From: Sepiola atlantica
Lineage: Eukaryota; Mollusca; Cephalopoda; Sepiida; Sepiolidae
Assembly (NCBI GenBank): GCA_963556195.1
Contig: OY744547.1
Span: 118,201 to 182,200, forward strand
DNA length: 64,000 bases
Direction of reading: 5' to 3'
How positions within the stretch are numbered: position 1 is the first letter of the stretch; each line of letters begins with the position of its first letter. Shown here piece after piece: positions 26,681 to 40,700 of this stretch. The position numbers and the translations under genes were made by a program. The notes below the pieces were generated by a model that worked only from the letters and a program-made list of their open reading frames with translations, made no database searches and was not told the DNA's origin.

Positions 26681-29600
26681 TATATATACGAGGGTGTAAA
26701 TATGAAATCAAAATTTGAGACAAAATGTGAAAATGGTTAATGAAAAGTGAACAAACAGTTACATTCTAGTGAAAATAAGGACACAAACCCATCATTAAAG
26801 TTGGACCAAGATATTTTGGTCAAAGGTTTCCGACCACATTCATTTGGTGATATGGTTTAGGTTTGTTTTTAATAAAACCATATCACCAAATGAATATGGT
26901 TGGAATCATTTTGCATAATTTTGGGATGCCTTTTTTTTGTATCAAAGATCCATCAGAACTTACTTTCGTTATCAGTATTTTTTATCGGGTCTGCGTCACA
27001 TAAATTGTGTCCAATGGACATCTCGAGGTCTTTGCCCAAATCTTTGAAGCTGTTTATGGCTTGCTGCTTTGACGGCATCTTTACAATAATGACACTGAAA
27101 AAGACAGAAAATATATCAACCATTTATCAATCATTTATGCATTCAATACATTTTTTATTTTATTCATTATTTTAATTCCTCTCATAATATTCATCATCAT
27201 TCAACTCTCAGGCATGTGTACACAGTGGGATAATGTATGGAAGTGAAACCTGGATAGTGAGTGTTGAGGAAATGCGTTGCATGGAAAGGAAAGAAATTGT
27301 ATGAGAATGATACTATGGATGTGTAATGTGAGTTTTAAAGACAGGCTTAGTTCTGATGACCTCAGAGGCTCCTCCTAAGATTGTCTTCATTAGTTGTTTT
27401 TTTTTCTCAAAATCCATCAAAAATTAGTATTTCTATTATTGTTTTGGAAATTTTGAGATGAGGACTGTTTATTTGGATTATTTAGACTACTACTAAGATT
27501 GGGTTTAAAGCTCCTAAAATTCATACAATGATTGTCCACTTGACCCGTGGCACAATGGATTAGGACCATAACAGTTTTAAATGTCCGTCTTCTGGAAGTT
27601 GGAAGTTTAATAACATAACACTTCTACCCGATCATAGCTGGCAGAATGAAAATTATGTATAGGTTCCCAAGTTCGACAAAGATTCCCGAGTTCGACAAAG
27701 ACGCACTTGAAGGTCAGAGGTTTTACCGACGAAAATATAGTGAAAATAACAACCCCGATGAAGATAGTAGTCCAAATAATCAAAACTTACACTCATTAAT
27801 TTTCACCCAAATTTAAACAAAAGTAGTAGTGACCACAAGTGGACACAACTGAGGTTGACTTTTTTGTGAGAATAGAAAAAAGTGAAAGTGAAAACCTTTC
27901 GAAATAAAAATGGTGTTACTTACTTGTCAACAAAAGACACACTTGAAACGGAACCATATCGGGAGAAAATAGTTTCAACAGCCTATAATAAAAAAGGAGA
28001 CAAAATGAAAGATGGAAAGTACAAAACAATTTCATTAATCATTCGTCTCTTGGAATGTTGCAATCAGAAGAAATAATTTTCAGAAAAAAAATACATTTTG
28101 TATTATTTGGATTATTCAGACTACTATTCTCATCTTCGTTGTAGAGGGCAATTACTTTTAGTTTTACAATTACAATTATTAGATGCATCTTCTGGACTAG
28201 AGTTTTTATGGAGTTGGAATTTTAAAATCTTATTGTGATAAGAGGTAATTATGTTTTGGTCTAGGTTTGGGACTATTGAATAAGATATCCGTACTGTATT
28301 TTATGAACATTTTTTTAAAGTTTAGGCTGGCAAAATAAGTCTTTGATTATATCTCCCATCTACCAAAATCTGAAAACTTGGAACACTCATTACTGTGGGC
28401 AGAGCTCGCACAGAAACACAGATTTCCATTCCGACGTTCAATAGTAGAATAGATATGCAGAAAGAGAAATAACTCAGTTGGTTTTTAACGCTATTAATAC
28501 ATCATTGATCACTCCTCGAGAAGGAACCTCTCCCACCTCGCTTTATCCCTGGCTAGGCGTGACCACGTAGGACCCAGTTGAGGTCGTCTCTCCACCGGGC
28601 CTTCCTCTAGGTCTTCTATGCTTTTGGGTCCATTCTGTCACTCTATATGTCCACTTGTTGTCTGTACATCTCGAAAGGTGACTTACTCGTATGGTGGTGA
28701 TGAATTCGTTTACTCCAGTTTGCTTCCATCACGTATATAAATTTAATAATGCTCATTTTTTTTTTTACTTGAACCTGATCAGTGTCATGCTGAATTGGAA
28801 TATTTAAGTTTTGTAAATGTATCTTACATAGTTTCAGAGATTAGCCCGGACACACCCATAGATGGAAAATCTGACTTTTCCGTCATCTATTTTTTTTCAA
28901 TGTCATACTTCAGGTTTTTTATCTAAAAAAACAAACAAACAAAGATTAATCCAAATTACTTTAAAAAAAAAAAATCAAAAAAACTGCACAAAGATTCTAC
29001 TTACATTTTTAGATCTTAAATTAGAAACCCTGTTGTTTATACATAAGGAAAACAATCCATTTGAATCCGGCTGAATATTTAATGCATTTTCAAAACCTTC
29101 AAATAAAAAAGGAAACATTTAATGTAAGACATTGAGAGTAATAAAATAACAATGAATACAAAAATGCAAGATAAAATTACACAAACTCATTGGACAGTTT
29201 CAGCAATATTTCCCTCGGATTGTAAGAAGTCTTGGGTTCCTTAAATATCTGACTACTTGTAGTGCAGCTGATATTAAAAAAATGAATATAAACCGTCTGT
29301 ACAATCGTTGAACTAGTGGCGTTCAGATTATAAGACTACTGTGTAGACAGATATCCGGGACAATTGAATGAGCTGCGTTTGGTTACGCAAATGATTTGTT
29401 TTGCACAAGCAGTTATAGACAGTTATTTGAAAAGTGATCTGCGTCTGATTATGCAAACGATTCATTTTGCACAAGCGGTTGCAGACAACTATTTGGAAGA
29501 AACGCATATTTAGATTTTGTTGTTTTACAGTTTTGGGCAAATCCAATCATTTTGGTAAATATCTAACATTTATTCAGGCTGTAACTGCTATAAAGCCACC

Positions 29601-32600
29601 ACCATTCACATGTGCATGAAATACTGGTGCCACATCTGGGCTGGTGCACCAACCACTAGCTTCTCCCTTTTGGACAGGGTGCAAAAAAGAATTTCTAACC
29701 TAATAGGTTCCACACTGTCTGTCAAGCGCCAGACCCTGTCACACTGCAGTGTTGCATTGGAAGAAGTGATAAGGATGGACTTGAGAAAAAAAGGGATAAA
29801 AATCCTTAATTTATCATAAGCGATAAAACCAGAAGTCAAAAGTAAAAAAAAAATTGGCGTTAAGACAAAATGTGTCGTTTTAGTTGTTGCTCATTGTGGG
29901 GTGCCTCAAATTTATTTGATCCAAAGTTAAAAACCAAAATAATTCTTGTAAAATATATCAAAAATTGTACTTTTCTTGAAAATGTTTGTTAAATAAATTC
30001 TTGCTTCTAAATACATGCAAGAACTCAAAACGTTTTAAATATCACTGCATTTAATACTCAAACATTATTTTAAATCATTTTTTTTAGCATTCATCATTAT
30101 AATAAGTAGGTTTAAAGCTTCCAAAATCCATACTAGAATTGTCAAAATGGACTCATGGTGCAATGGATAAAGACATTGGGTGACAATCAGTTCTAAGGAA
30201 CAGTCACGGTTGAACACTCACTACAGAGAATACCAATTAAGAATGAAATAAAAATCACCTCCACCTGGTCATGGCTGACAGAATGAGAACAATCTACCTC
30301 CGTGGATTAAATAATGGGTTCAGTTCAGAGTACTGCATAGATTCCCGAGAAGGTCGGAGGTTACATAGTAATCCAATAATCCAAATGTGATAATTTTGTA
30401 AATATTTCAAATTACCGTCCTTAGTTCAATATGCAGGCGTTGTCATTTTTTAAGAAAAAAAATAATTTACTGCAGGATTATTTGTGGACTTTATATATTT
30501 ACAGAAATTAAAAAGAATTGGTTGTATTGAATATTTCAAATTATCTACCATTACTTCAAAGTAGACAAGATTACTTACATGTTTTCTCGTTTTTACAAAA
30601 GTCGCTTTTATTCGGTTTTAATTGTGGCATGTTAACGGACATTGTTTGACTGGTATCACATTTACCACTTGAATCAACGCGGCTGTCAAAAACACTGTCA
30701 TTCTCATTTTCGTCTTCGATATCCTCCAATTTGGGCATTTCAGAAAGAATTTCAGACTTTTCATCTGATAACAAAACAAAGCAAAAAATAGGTAACACAA
30801 AATTAAAAAAAAAAAATCTGATTTTATGAAAAAGAATTAATAAGAATCAAATCGAACACTCTCTCATAAATAAAACACATAATCAAGTGGGGCTGGGAGA
30901 TACCAGAGGCTGATTGGGATTAGGGTTATCAGAGGCTGATTGGTGGAGCTGGGTCACATGTTAAGGAAAAGGGCTTGCTAAGAAATATTTACATTTAATA
31001 AAGTGATGTAGTTTGCTTGAAGTTTTGTGTGTAATATGGATAAAAAGGGGTCAAAAGGCTATCATAATGCAAAAAGTGAAAATATGCACATGTTATATTA
31101 AAGTTAGTTGAAGTCAGATGCACAATCTTTGGTAAAGAGAAAAAGCAAATAAATATTAGCATGAAAAAATTAAAATTGGCTTTTATGGAAAGCTACCCAC
31201 ACGGTGGCAAAATTTAAAGCAAGGGAGACTGCCTCTTATTTGATTTGACCTGCATGCTGGTACGATGTGAGATGTGTACATCTATTGATCCACCCAAAGC
31301 TTCATTTAACATGTTCGTACCAGTGTAGTCGGTTGCAATGCAGAGCTGACTTTAGTCTGAGCTGCAACAGCAGAGTCAGAACTTGTCAAGACCATAAAAT
31401 CCACAAAATCATAGCCCTGTCCTTCTTAAGACTGAATTAGTGAGAGCCCAGCATTCACTCACATGTAACATTGCTCTCCAGACATAGCTGTTGTAAACTC
31501 GACCCCGAGTAACCAGTGAAAGTGAACGACAGGAGAAGCAACTCACAAAACTTACCCCATGCAGTATGTAGATGAGATCAAACTTAATTAGCACACCCTC
31601 ACCAGCACACACCATATCCCTAACCAGCACACTCCATATCCCTAACCCTAACCAGCACACACCATATCACCAAGATGAGTCGACAACTTTCACCTTCTGC
31701 AGACCATCCACAGAGACGTCAGTACAGGGTATGTCTTTAATTGGATGATCAGTAGCTTCAATAAGGATCAATCTGTTTTGCAGCGCACTGCACCTCTTGT
31801 GAACCTAACGATGACAACCTGCAAACACCACAAGGAAACTTGCCAGAATCGTTCAGAATTGCAGGTTAGGGCGACTGATCATAACTTTATAAGATAACAT
31901 ACAAGATCCCCAGAGTTTTAGTAGTATATAAATTTTCACACAACAAAACTAATCCAAATTAATGAAAAAGATGCTTACCATTAAGAGAAATTCTTAGAAC
32001 CAATGCGTGTTCCATAAACATTTTCCTGTGATACAACTCTAATGCTTTCTCAGCTTCAAGAATGTTTGGTACAACTGCAAAGCCAAAACTGAAATAGATT
32101 GAAAAAACAATCAGGAATTAAAACAGAAATATTGATCCAATTTTTTTTTAACTACTGAAGGTTGGTTGTTTTGTTTTATGGCATATCAACCCTTTTCGGG
32201 TTATTTCATGCTGAATCAGATCATTTTCATAAAAAGCTTTTATGCTTATCTTTATATCTGCAAATATTTATTTATAGTGGTTGGTTTGGTTGTTTTGTAG
32301 AGGAAAAATGCTGTTTTTAGCTTTGCAGAACATGATTGAGTTTTGCAAAGGAACAGAAAAAAAATAATAACATCAATGTTTAGTGCATTTTAAGTCGGGA
32401 AGCCGATATCTTCAGACAGCCTGATCTGGTAGCACCAATCAAGGCTAAAAGACATTCGAGGATACGAATGAGATGGATAGAGCATCAGTTGAATGATGAA
32501 GAATTTTCGAATTTATAAGCTGCAATGGCTTTGGTGTAATGACCGTGCGATGATCAGAGAGAAAAGATCCCATCAATCGTATTTCATCAGAAATTTGGCA

Positions 32601-33932
32601 TTGGTGGGATTACAGCTGCCTTACGCATTTGGCATCTCAGATGGTTTGGCCGTGTCACCTTTTGCATCAACTCCATAACATGTCTAGATATCGCAGGAAC
32701 GAGAGAATGTGATAAACTGAGAAAGATGTCGCTCAAGTGCATAAGAACTGATATGAACTGACATGCAACCTGGCTGATACCAACTGTGGTTGCCGCCAGA
32801 TTCATTTTTCATTCGATAATATGCAGAGTGTTTTCGGCTCTCTATAAAATGCAATTTTAACATAGTTCACCACAAACAAGGCAAGTTGCTACTGTAGACG
32901 TAAGGGGCTACTGAGAATTAGCGTGAAATTTTAGGGGATCATCCTAAATTGGGAGCTGTACAGCCTGATGTTTGTTGACATCAGTTTTAAATTTCTGCAT
33001 GTCGGTACAGTTGGGGGAAACATGGAGCAGGGAGGGAGTTCCAAAGGTCGGCAGCTCAAGGAAAGAAGCTCTCTGGCATCTGGGGACTGCAACAGTGAAA
33101 GTGTCTGTGGTCGGGGGCACTAGAGCAGAAAGTTCATCGGAACACATTCCATTGAAGTACTTGTAAAACAAGCACAAGGATGCAACATTGCTGGAAAAAG
33201 TGAGCTTGAAAAGTCAGTTACATATCAAAAATAAAAAGACAAAATCCAAAATTAGCATCTTTCTGCACACTATATATCTCTTTCGTTTTCTCTTTTCTTC
33301 CCCAATTACGGAATAAATAGTATTATTGCTGGTGATGATATTCCCTTTTGTTTGTAATGGACTCCAATATTTTTTATTCTTTCCTTTTTTTCTAACGACT
33401 GTTAATAAACAGGGGAAAAGAGAGAGACGGAAGTGAGGACGATAGGCAACATATAGTGGGAGTGGTAAAAAAAACGTACAATAAGAGAGAGTGAAAATGA
33501 TAGACAGGAAGTTAGTAAGTAACTCAGCTTTAGTATAATAATAGATTAGGATCTTCAATACCCCCCCCCCCCTCCCCAATGTTTCTTTCGTATCTGTCTA
33601 TTATTTTGAGCGGGTTTCAAAAATAAAATCTGGAAATTTAACTGTGATAAGCTGTACATCAAATTATTTTATTCTTTGAAAAAAAAATAAAATAAAAATA
33701 AAATCCAATACTTACGCTTTGTTTTTCTTGTTTATCAGCGTGAAAGAGATTAATTTTATTTCATCAAAAAACTTTATCATGTCCATCTGCAAATGAAAAA
33801 GTTTTTTTATTAACAAGCTGTTCTGTCTTAGAGCTTTACAAAGAAATAAAGTTATGAATTTATCCCCCTTCCGGGAGCTCTTCCAATAATAAGCTTGAAA
33901 TAAAAAAATTAAAAAACAACAACAAAAACTAA

Positions 33933-33978
<46 letters not shown>

Positions 33979-34741
33979 CTATATATATATCTATTACTAA
34001 TGGTGCTAGTGTGACTGCAGGAGTTAGGAGTGGATGGAGTAAGTTCAGGGAACTTCTGCCAGAGCTTTATCACTGTCGTCCAACGAATGAGAATTTCAGG
34101 CATGTGTATGTAAGTGAAAGCTGGGCAGTGAGGGTTGAGGACACGCTTTGCATGGAGAAGAAGGATACAATGAATGTACAATGTGAGTGTTAAAGGCAGG
34201 CTTAGATCTGATGCCTTCAGACTAAATCTGGACAGTATAGGGAGATGTGTGCAAAACAGGAAACTTTGATCGTATGGCCATGTTGAAAGAATGGATGAGT
34301 GATCTTGGGTTAATAGATGTAGAACAGTTAAGGTAGCAGGTCCAGTTCACAGGGGAAAGCCAAGGAAAACATTGGAGGAAGTGATAAAAATGGGATAAAA
34401 TACGATAAATAAAGACCTGGCCAGAGATAGGTTAGTTTGGAAGTCAATTTCTTAAAGCCTTCCAATAAAACATAGTAAAATGGACGTTAAATTGAATGTG
34501 ATGAATGATTTGGTATCTGGTTGTCTGAAGCCAAAACTATACTATTACTCCTATTAATTTCAGACTATTGTTCACTATCTATATAATAATACACTAAGAT
34601 AATTTCATGTTCGTTCGTATGTACGTTATCACCTGCCATCCCCTTTTTTAAAAGATGGAATCACCCGATAGCCGAGCATTTATTTATTAACTGACAATTA
34701 TTTTTACTGTAAGAAGCAAAAGAATATTTATTGTTTTAAAA

Positions 34742-34781
<40 letters not shown>

Positions 34782-37700
34782 TATTACAATTTTCAATAAA
34801 TAATCTACTAGCACAGGTCAACTTGAAAAGCCTTGCGGACATCATGCAGAAGAGCAGACTGCGTTGGTTGGGGCACGTTGAATGCAGCAATGACTGGATT
34901 GTTAAAGTCCGACAGTTGAACGTGACAGCAAAGAAGATCACCACTGGCAGACACAAGTTGTTTTGGGACAAGATGGGATGGGACGGGACAAGAATGGAGG
35001 GGAAGACTTAGATCGAGACTAGACAATCAGGCCCCACCCTCATCAGAGGATTAATTGTGGCCTGATTCAACAAATAAACCGGTTATTGCTGTTGATGATG
35101 GTGGTGATGATGAACAAGACATATTCGCTTATGCATGTAAAAAATATTTAACTGACAAATGGCAATTATTTTTACGGGAGAAGAAAGAATTTTTGTTTAA
35201 TATTATTAAGCCATACATAAATTTATTATTTCAAAAGAAATGTTATTAAAAGTAAATTATGCAGATAGATGTAGACAGCAAACATGGAATTACATTTTAT
35301 TTTTTAAATGTTCAATACTTGTCATGTTGAAGGATACGCTTTTTGACATAGCAAAAAAAAAAGAATAGTCCACATTTTTTTGTACACCCACCAGGATTAA
35401 AGGCTTCATCTCTCCTAATTGTTTTCCAATTTTTAGAGAAGTGGTAACAAACGGTTAAAAAGCACCCCCATTCTTCACAAAAGTTGCGAAAATGGCCTGT
35501 TAGCTGTGTTAACATTTTTATAAATTTACTTGCTTAAAACTTCTCAAATATCTCATATAAATTATTATTTATTGATCCATATTCATTTTCGAACAAAATG
35601 GTAGTAGGTTGAGGACTTAAAGTGCTTTGGTTTTTAAAATATGACTATTTTAGTAGAACCCTCTTGAAATCCATACTGATCCAAAGCATGTTTATGGTCG
35701 GTGGGTATAGCTAGTTTTATCTAACTTTTTGTGAAGAAAGTTATTCTGTTTCCATTAAGAAAGTTATTTTGTTTTTTGTTTATTCTGGTCAAATAAAGAG
35801 GGGAAAATCTGACTTTTCTTTTATATATTAGATTTGTTGGATCAATTATATTTGAGCCACCCCAGAATAGGCAACAACCAAAAGGACACATTTTACCAGG
35901 ACACAGATTTAATTATTAACAAAAAAATATGCACATTCATAACTTACCATCGTAGATTTTTATTTAAAAAAACGGGAGGGAGGGGGTATATTAAATATTT
36001 ATTATTTAAAAGCATAATAAAATAAAAAAATACATAGTTTTATTTACAAAACTTTTTATAATAAACGAAACAAATATTAAAAAACAAGTTTGCAGAGATG
36101 GTGTCTCTCTTTCCTCCCCAAGTGAGCAGAGTTATACACAAGGTCGATTTTTAATGTAGGAAAAAGCCAGCTCCCCAAAAAGGGGCCCTCTGGATTGGGA
36201 CAAAAATTTAAATATCCTCAGACTAGAAGGATTTCTCCTTCACTGACCGAATGCTCAGTTGTAGAAGATCTCACTTGGATTCCCATCTGAAGGAATTCCT
36301 GTGGCACGCAAGGCACTCATAAAATACTTTTTTCAAGTTATCTGACACCATCTCTGCACAACATCGTCTTAAATCTTGTTTGTTTAAATGTGTTTATACA
36401 TTTTGTAACTTTTTTTTTCAATTAAAATTTTTTTTTTTTTATATATAAATCTCCAAAGTTTAAAAATCAAAACGTTTTGTAAATAAAACCTTTTTATTAA
36501 AAAAAAAATCTGCAAAGGAAAATGTGTGTATTGTTTTGTTTATAATTCAACCAGAAGTCAAAGAAACCGATGTCAATCCAAAATGTGTCCTTTTAGTCAT
36601 TGCTCATTCTGAGGTGATTCAAGTATAATTGATCCTCCAATTTGTGGTGGTCTGAAAAAGCACAATTTGACTGTCACAATACATTATTATGACTCATACT
36701 ACAGCGATTTATCGTTTTTTTCTTCTAATTTTTGAAAAAGTTTAATGAATGTAAATTTTATTAATTCATTCATTTATATTCTATTTAGATTTAAAGAAAG
36801 TATAGATTAATTTTGGCAAACTATTTCATTTTTTTTTTAAATAATAAATTCTATGTTTAATTATAGGAAAAAAATTACAAACTTACTTTCGTTGCTCTTT
36901 TACTTATATTTCCTATGTAGACTTTTACTGGACCTGAAACATAAAATTAAGGGTTTTGCTTAATTCAAAATATACAGCAATATAAATTTCTGAAAAACAA
37001 AAAAATAATAATCCAATAAATATTCTCTACAAATCAAATAACTGCTGCACAGTCAACAATCCAAACATTAAACTTCAGAAATATAAAAGATCACTCTGAA
37101 CTAAGAAATCTTCTTGAAATGAATCCAATAAACTAAACTAAATTAAGAAGATATAGTGCATTAAATATTTGAATTTAAGAAAGCGGTTGGAAGCCTAACA
37201 ATGCATTTTTGTTTTTTTAAATAAATATTAATAAATAAATATAAATTAATATTCAATGCTTTCTAATGGGAGACCACTATATCTTCTCATCTTTAACGCG
37301 TGTCTGCGCGTATTTCCTTAAAAGACTTCGACATCTGAACTATTACCGAATCAACATCTTACGGATTCTACTTTCTACTAGCGATAAATATGTCACTATG
37401 AAAGAAAAGAAAAATGTCTTGCATCCACATCGTCAAAAATTTGGGACTTTTAAATAAATTAATATTTATTTAAAAAATAAAACGCATCGTTAGGCTTCCA
37501 ACCGCTTTCTTAAACTAAATTAATCCATGCCAATAAACTAAACCCAGCATTGAACCGAGGACAGAATAGACAAAGTGTAACATCAGAACAGATACTACAC
37601 TTTGTTCTAAATACTTATATTGTAATTGAATGATCACAATACAATTTTCAAAAGGAAGTTAAAGTTAATTTTAAAGTTTTACCATCTCTTAGCTTAGTTT

Positions 37701-40700
37701 TTTTTTTAATCATTTTGTTATCTCACAAAATATATAAAAAAACACGCACACACAATTTTTATTTGAAATGAGGTTAGCTTATTTCTTCCCTTCTGGATGG
37801 AATTGAAATTTTTATTTTTTTTACTACAAAATTATGTTTTTCTTCATGTTTTTAAATATTGCTTCAAACATTATATTTCTGTACCTCTAAATTACATACC
37901 CTTTTGTTTTAAATCCAGTATTTTCTAACAATGGAAAAAAAAACTTTAAAATTAATATTTAAAAATGTAAACATGACTATATATTTTAACTATAGTGCAC
38001 CCCCCCCCCCTCCTCGATTAATTGCTTACCCAGAGGACGGGTAATACATTAAGGGAAAACATTAAGTTTGTCAAATTAAAAAGAAAATTATATCTACATT
38101 TAAAAGTAGATGAGAAATCTCTGCTAAATCATCCTTCTTTTCCTTTTTTTGGCGATTAGGCGATTTTAGAATCGGAATCGGGAAAAATATTGGAATCGTC
38201 CCATCACTAGTTCAAAGAAAGGTCAGTTTGGAAGTTCATTTCTAAAAACTGTCCAACACATGCCAGCATGTAAAAAACAGATGTTGAACCAAATATGATG
38301 ACAAATTAATAAAAAAAAAAGCTAAACGCGAAAGAAAAATAAACTGTCACTACTTACCTTCAACAAGTTTTAGAATAATATTCTGCCCCATAAACTCTTT
38401 ATTATTGTACATTTTTATTGCTCTATCAGCTTCAAGTTGGTTTGGTAAACTTGCAAAAGCAAAGCTGAATTAAAAAATAGAAATAAATTTTTTATATATA
38501 AAAATAATTAGCTATGGGAAAAAAATGTGAAATTAAAAAAATTGAAAATCCAAATTTATTGTTTTTTTTTCTTTCCAACCAACAATTTTATTATTAAACA
38601 CTAGCTGCTTGGCTTTTTGACTAGGAGCAAAGTGTAGTATCTGTTCCAATACTAAGTTTCACCTTTTCTGTCCTTGATCAGTGAAGAAATGCTTCTAGAC
38701 TGAGACAATTCCTAAGGGTCACAAAATAATTCATTTATTTTTCATCTCAGCGGTAAGATGTGACACAAGGTCGAAAAGTGGGATTGAAAATCCAGCGCCT
38801 TAGAGGGAGTTAAGAATAGTAGTTCGAAACAATACAATTATTTTAAATATTTGTAATTGTAAAAATAAGAAAAGAAAGACATCGCAATACTTACTTTCCA
38901 TTTTTATCATTCGTTAATTTCAAACTGTCCATTTTAATATTACCAAGGAACTTGTGAATTAATCCCTAGAAATAAAATAGATTATTTTTATTAAACTGGT
39001 CAAAATTTATTTATTTATTTAAGAATAACAAATTATCAAAAAGAAAATGACAGCAATACATAAAAAAAAAAATGATATAAAAGTTCAATTTCATACACAT
39101 TTACTTTGTGGCCATTCATTTTCAACTGGAGCAAAACAAAGGTCTGAGCATTGGTGGTGAAAGGAGAGAAGCTGAATTTAAGAGGTGTCAGAGGTAACAA
39201 GCTACTTTTTTTCATTACACCGCACGTTCCAGATTGAGAAAGAGAGAGAGAGAATCAGCAAGACTTTTGTGACCAGTACTCTTCAAAGTGCTGCCATAGA
39301 CATTTGTGTTGTCAGCATTGATGTCAACAAATGATTTCAGAATATGATTTGGAAGACCATTAATGAAGATCAGGAAGAGGGTTGGCATTGCTATGGACGA
39401 CTTCAGACTTTCGCCTATCAATAATTACTTTCATAGACCCATCTGCTGTTAGTCATCCGAAATGCTCCAAAGTTTGTCCCCACACTGATATCGATGGCCC
39501 AAAGCCACACAGCAGGTCGCTTAATACATGGATTAGTTGATGACAACCTGATCCTGGCAGACGGGACAAGTAAAATGGCAACAGAGAGAAGTTGGAAGAT
39601 GAGTCAAGACGAAAATGAAAATAATAATATCAGAGTGAAAAGATTTGATGGGTGAGAAGATATTGCCAAATATTCCATAGTTAGCAAGTTTATGAGGTAA
39701 ACCTTTGTTTGTCAGCCCCTATCAAAAGAACAAGAATGCCTTTAAACTTAAAACATGATAAGACAAGGATAATTATTGTAGCACTATTTGGATGTGGTTG
39801 AAAATAAGGTTCAAATTGGAAATTTCCATCACAGCTTAAAATTAATCCATTAGTGACCAAATTTCTTTAATTTATTATTAAAAATCTTTTGTAAATAAAA
39901 TATTATATTTGATCAAAATTACTTCCAAAAATTTACTTGACTTTATAGGATAGTTAGACTATATATAAAAATGTGGGTTGGTCATAAGGACAAAACGATT
40001 TTTGATTTAATAATAAATGAAACTGATTGTATCCTTCCACTTTAGATTTTTACAGTAAACTGAAACATTAGTTTTGTCAATATACATCAGAGAGTAGGCG
40101 TGATATTTGAAATACATTCCAATTCTTATGAATAACTAGAGATATCTGCTGAAATATGGTTATCCTGCTGATCCTAAAAAAAGAAACATAGGCACTAATT
40201 GCTGAAGTTGAAAATTCCACAGGAAGTTAAAAGTTTAGAAGTAAAGGGAATAAAATAGTCTGTTTTTCCTATAAAATGAACAAGAACTAACAAGATCTGG
40301 CAGGACTATACAGCTCAATCTCATGCGATTGCTGAATTACTCTGTTCACTTTTTATTTTTTGTTTAGTAAACCTTTTTTTCTATGCATAAAACTTGTTGG
40401 AGTTTTCCTTCTAATTTTAATTCTTGTTGGAGTTTTCTTTTTAATTTTCTCTGATAACCCTGCATGTTACACCACTTACCAAATCAGCTTCACTCGCTAG
40501 ATTGCTAATACAGACTTTTACAGAACCTGAAAAGATACAAAAGACAAAATCAATTTTGAAAGATCATGCATCATGAATTTATTTATTTATTTTTTTAACT
40601 TTTATTCACCTCAAACAAGGGCCATTGAGACGTAAGGGGCTACTGTGATTAGAGTTCAGATGTATATAGAGGGCATCTTAAGTGGGGAGTTGTACAACAA

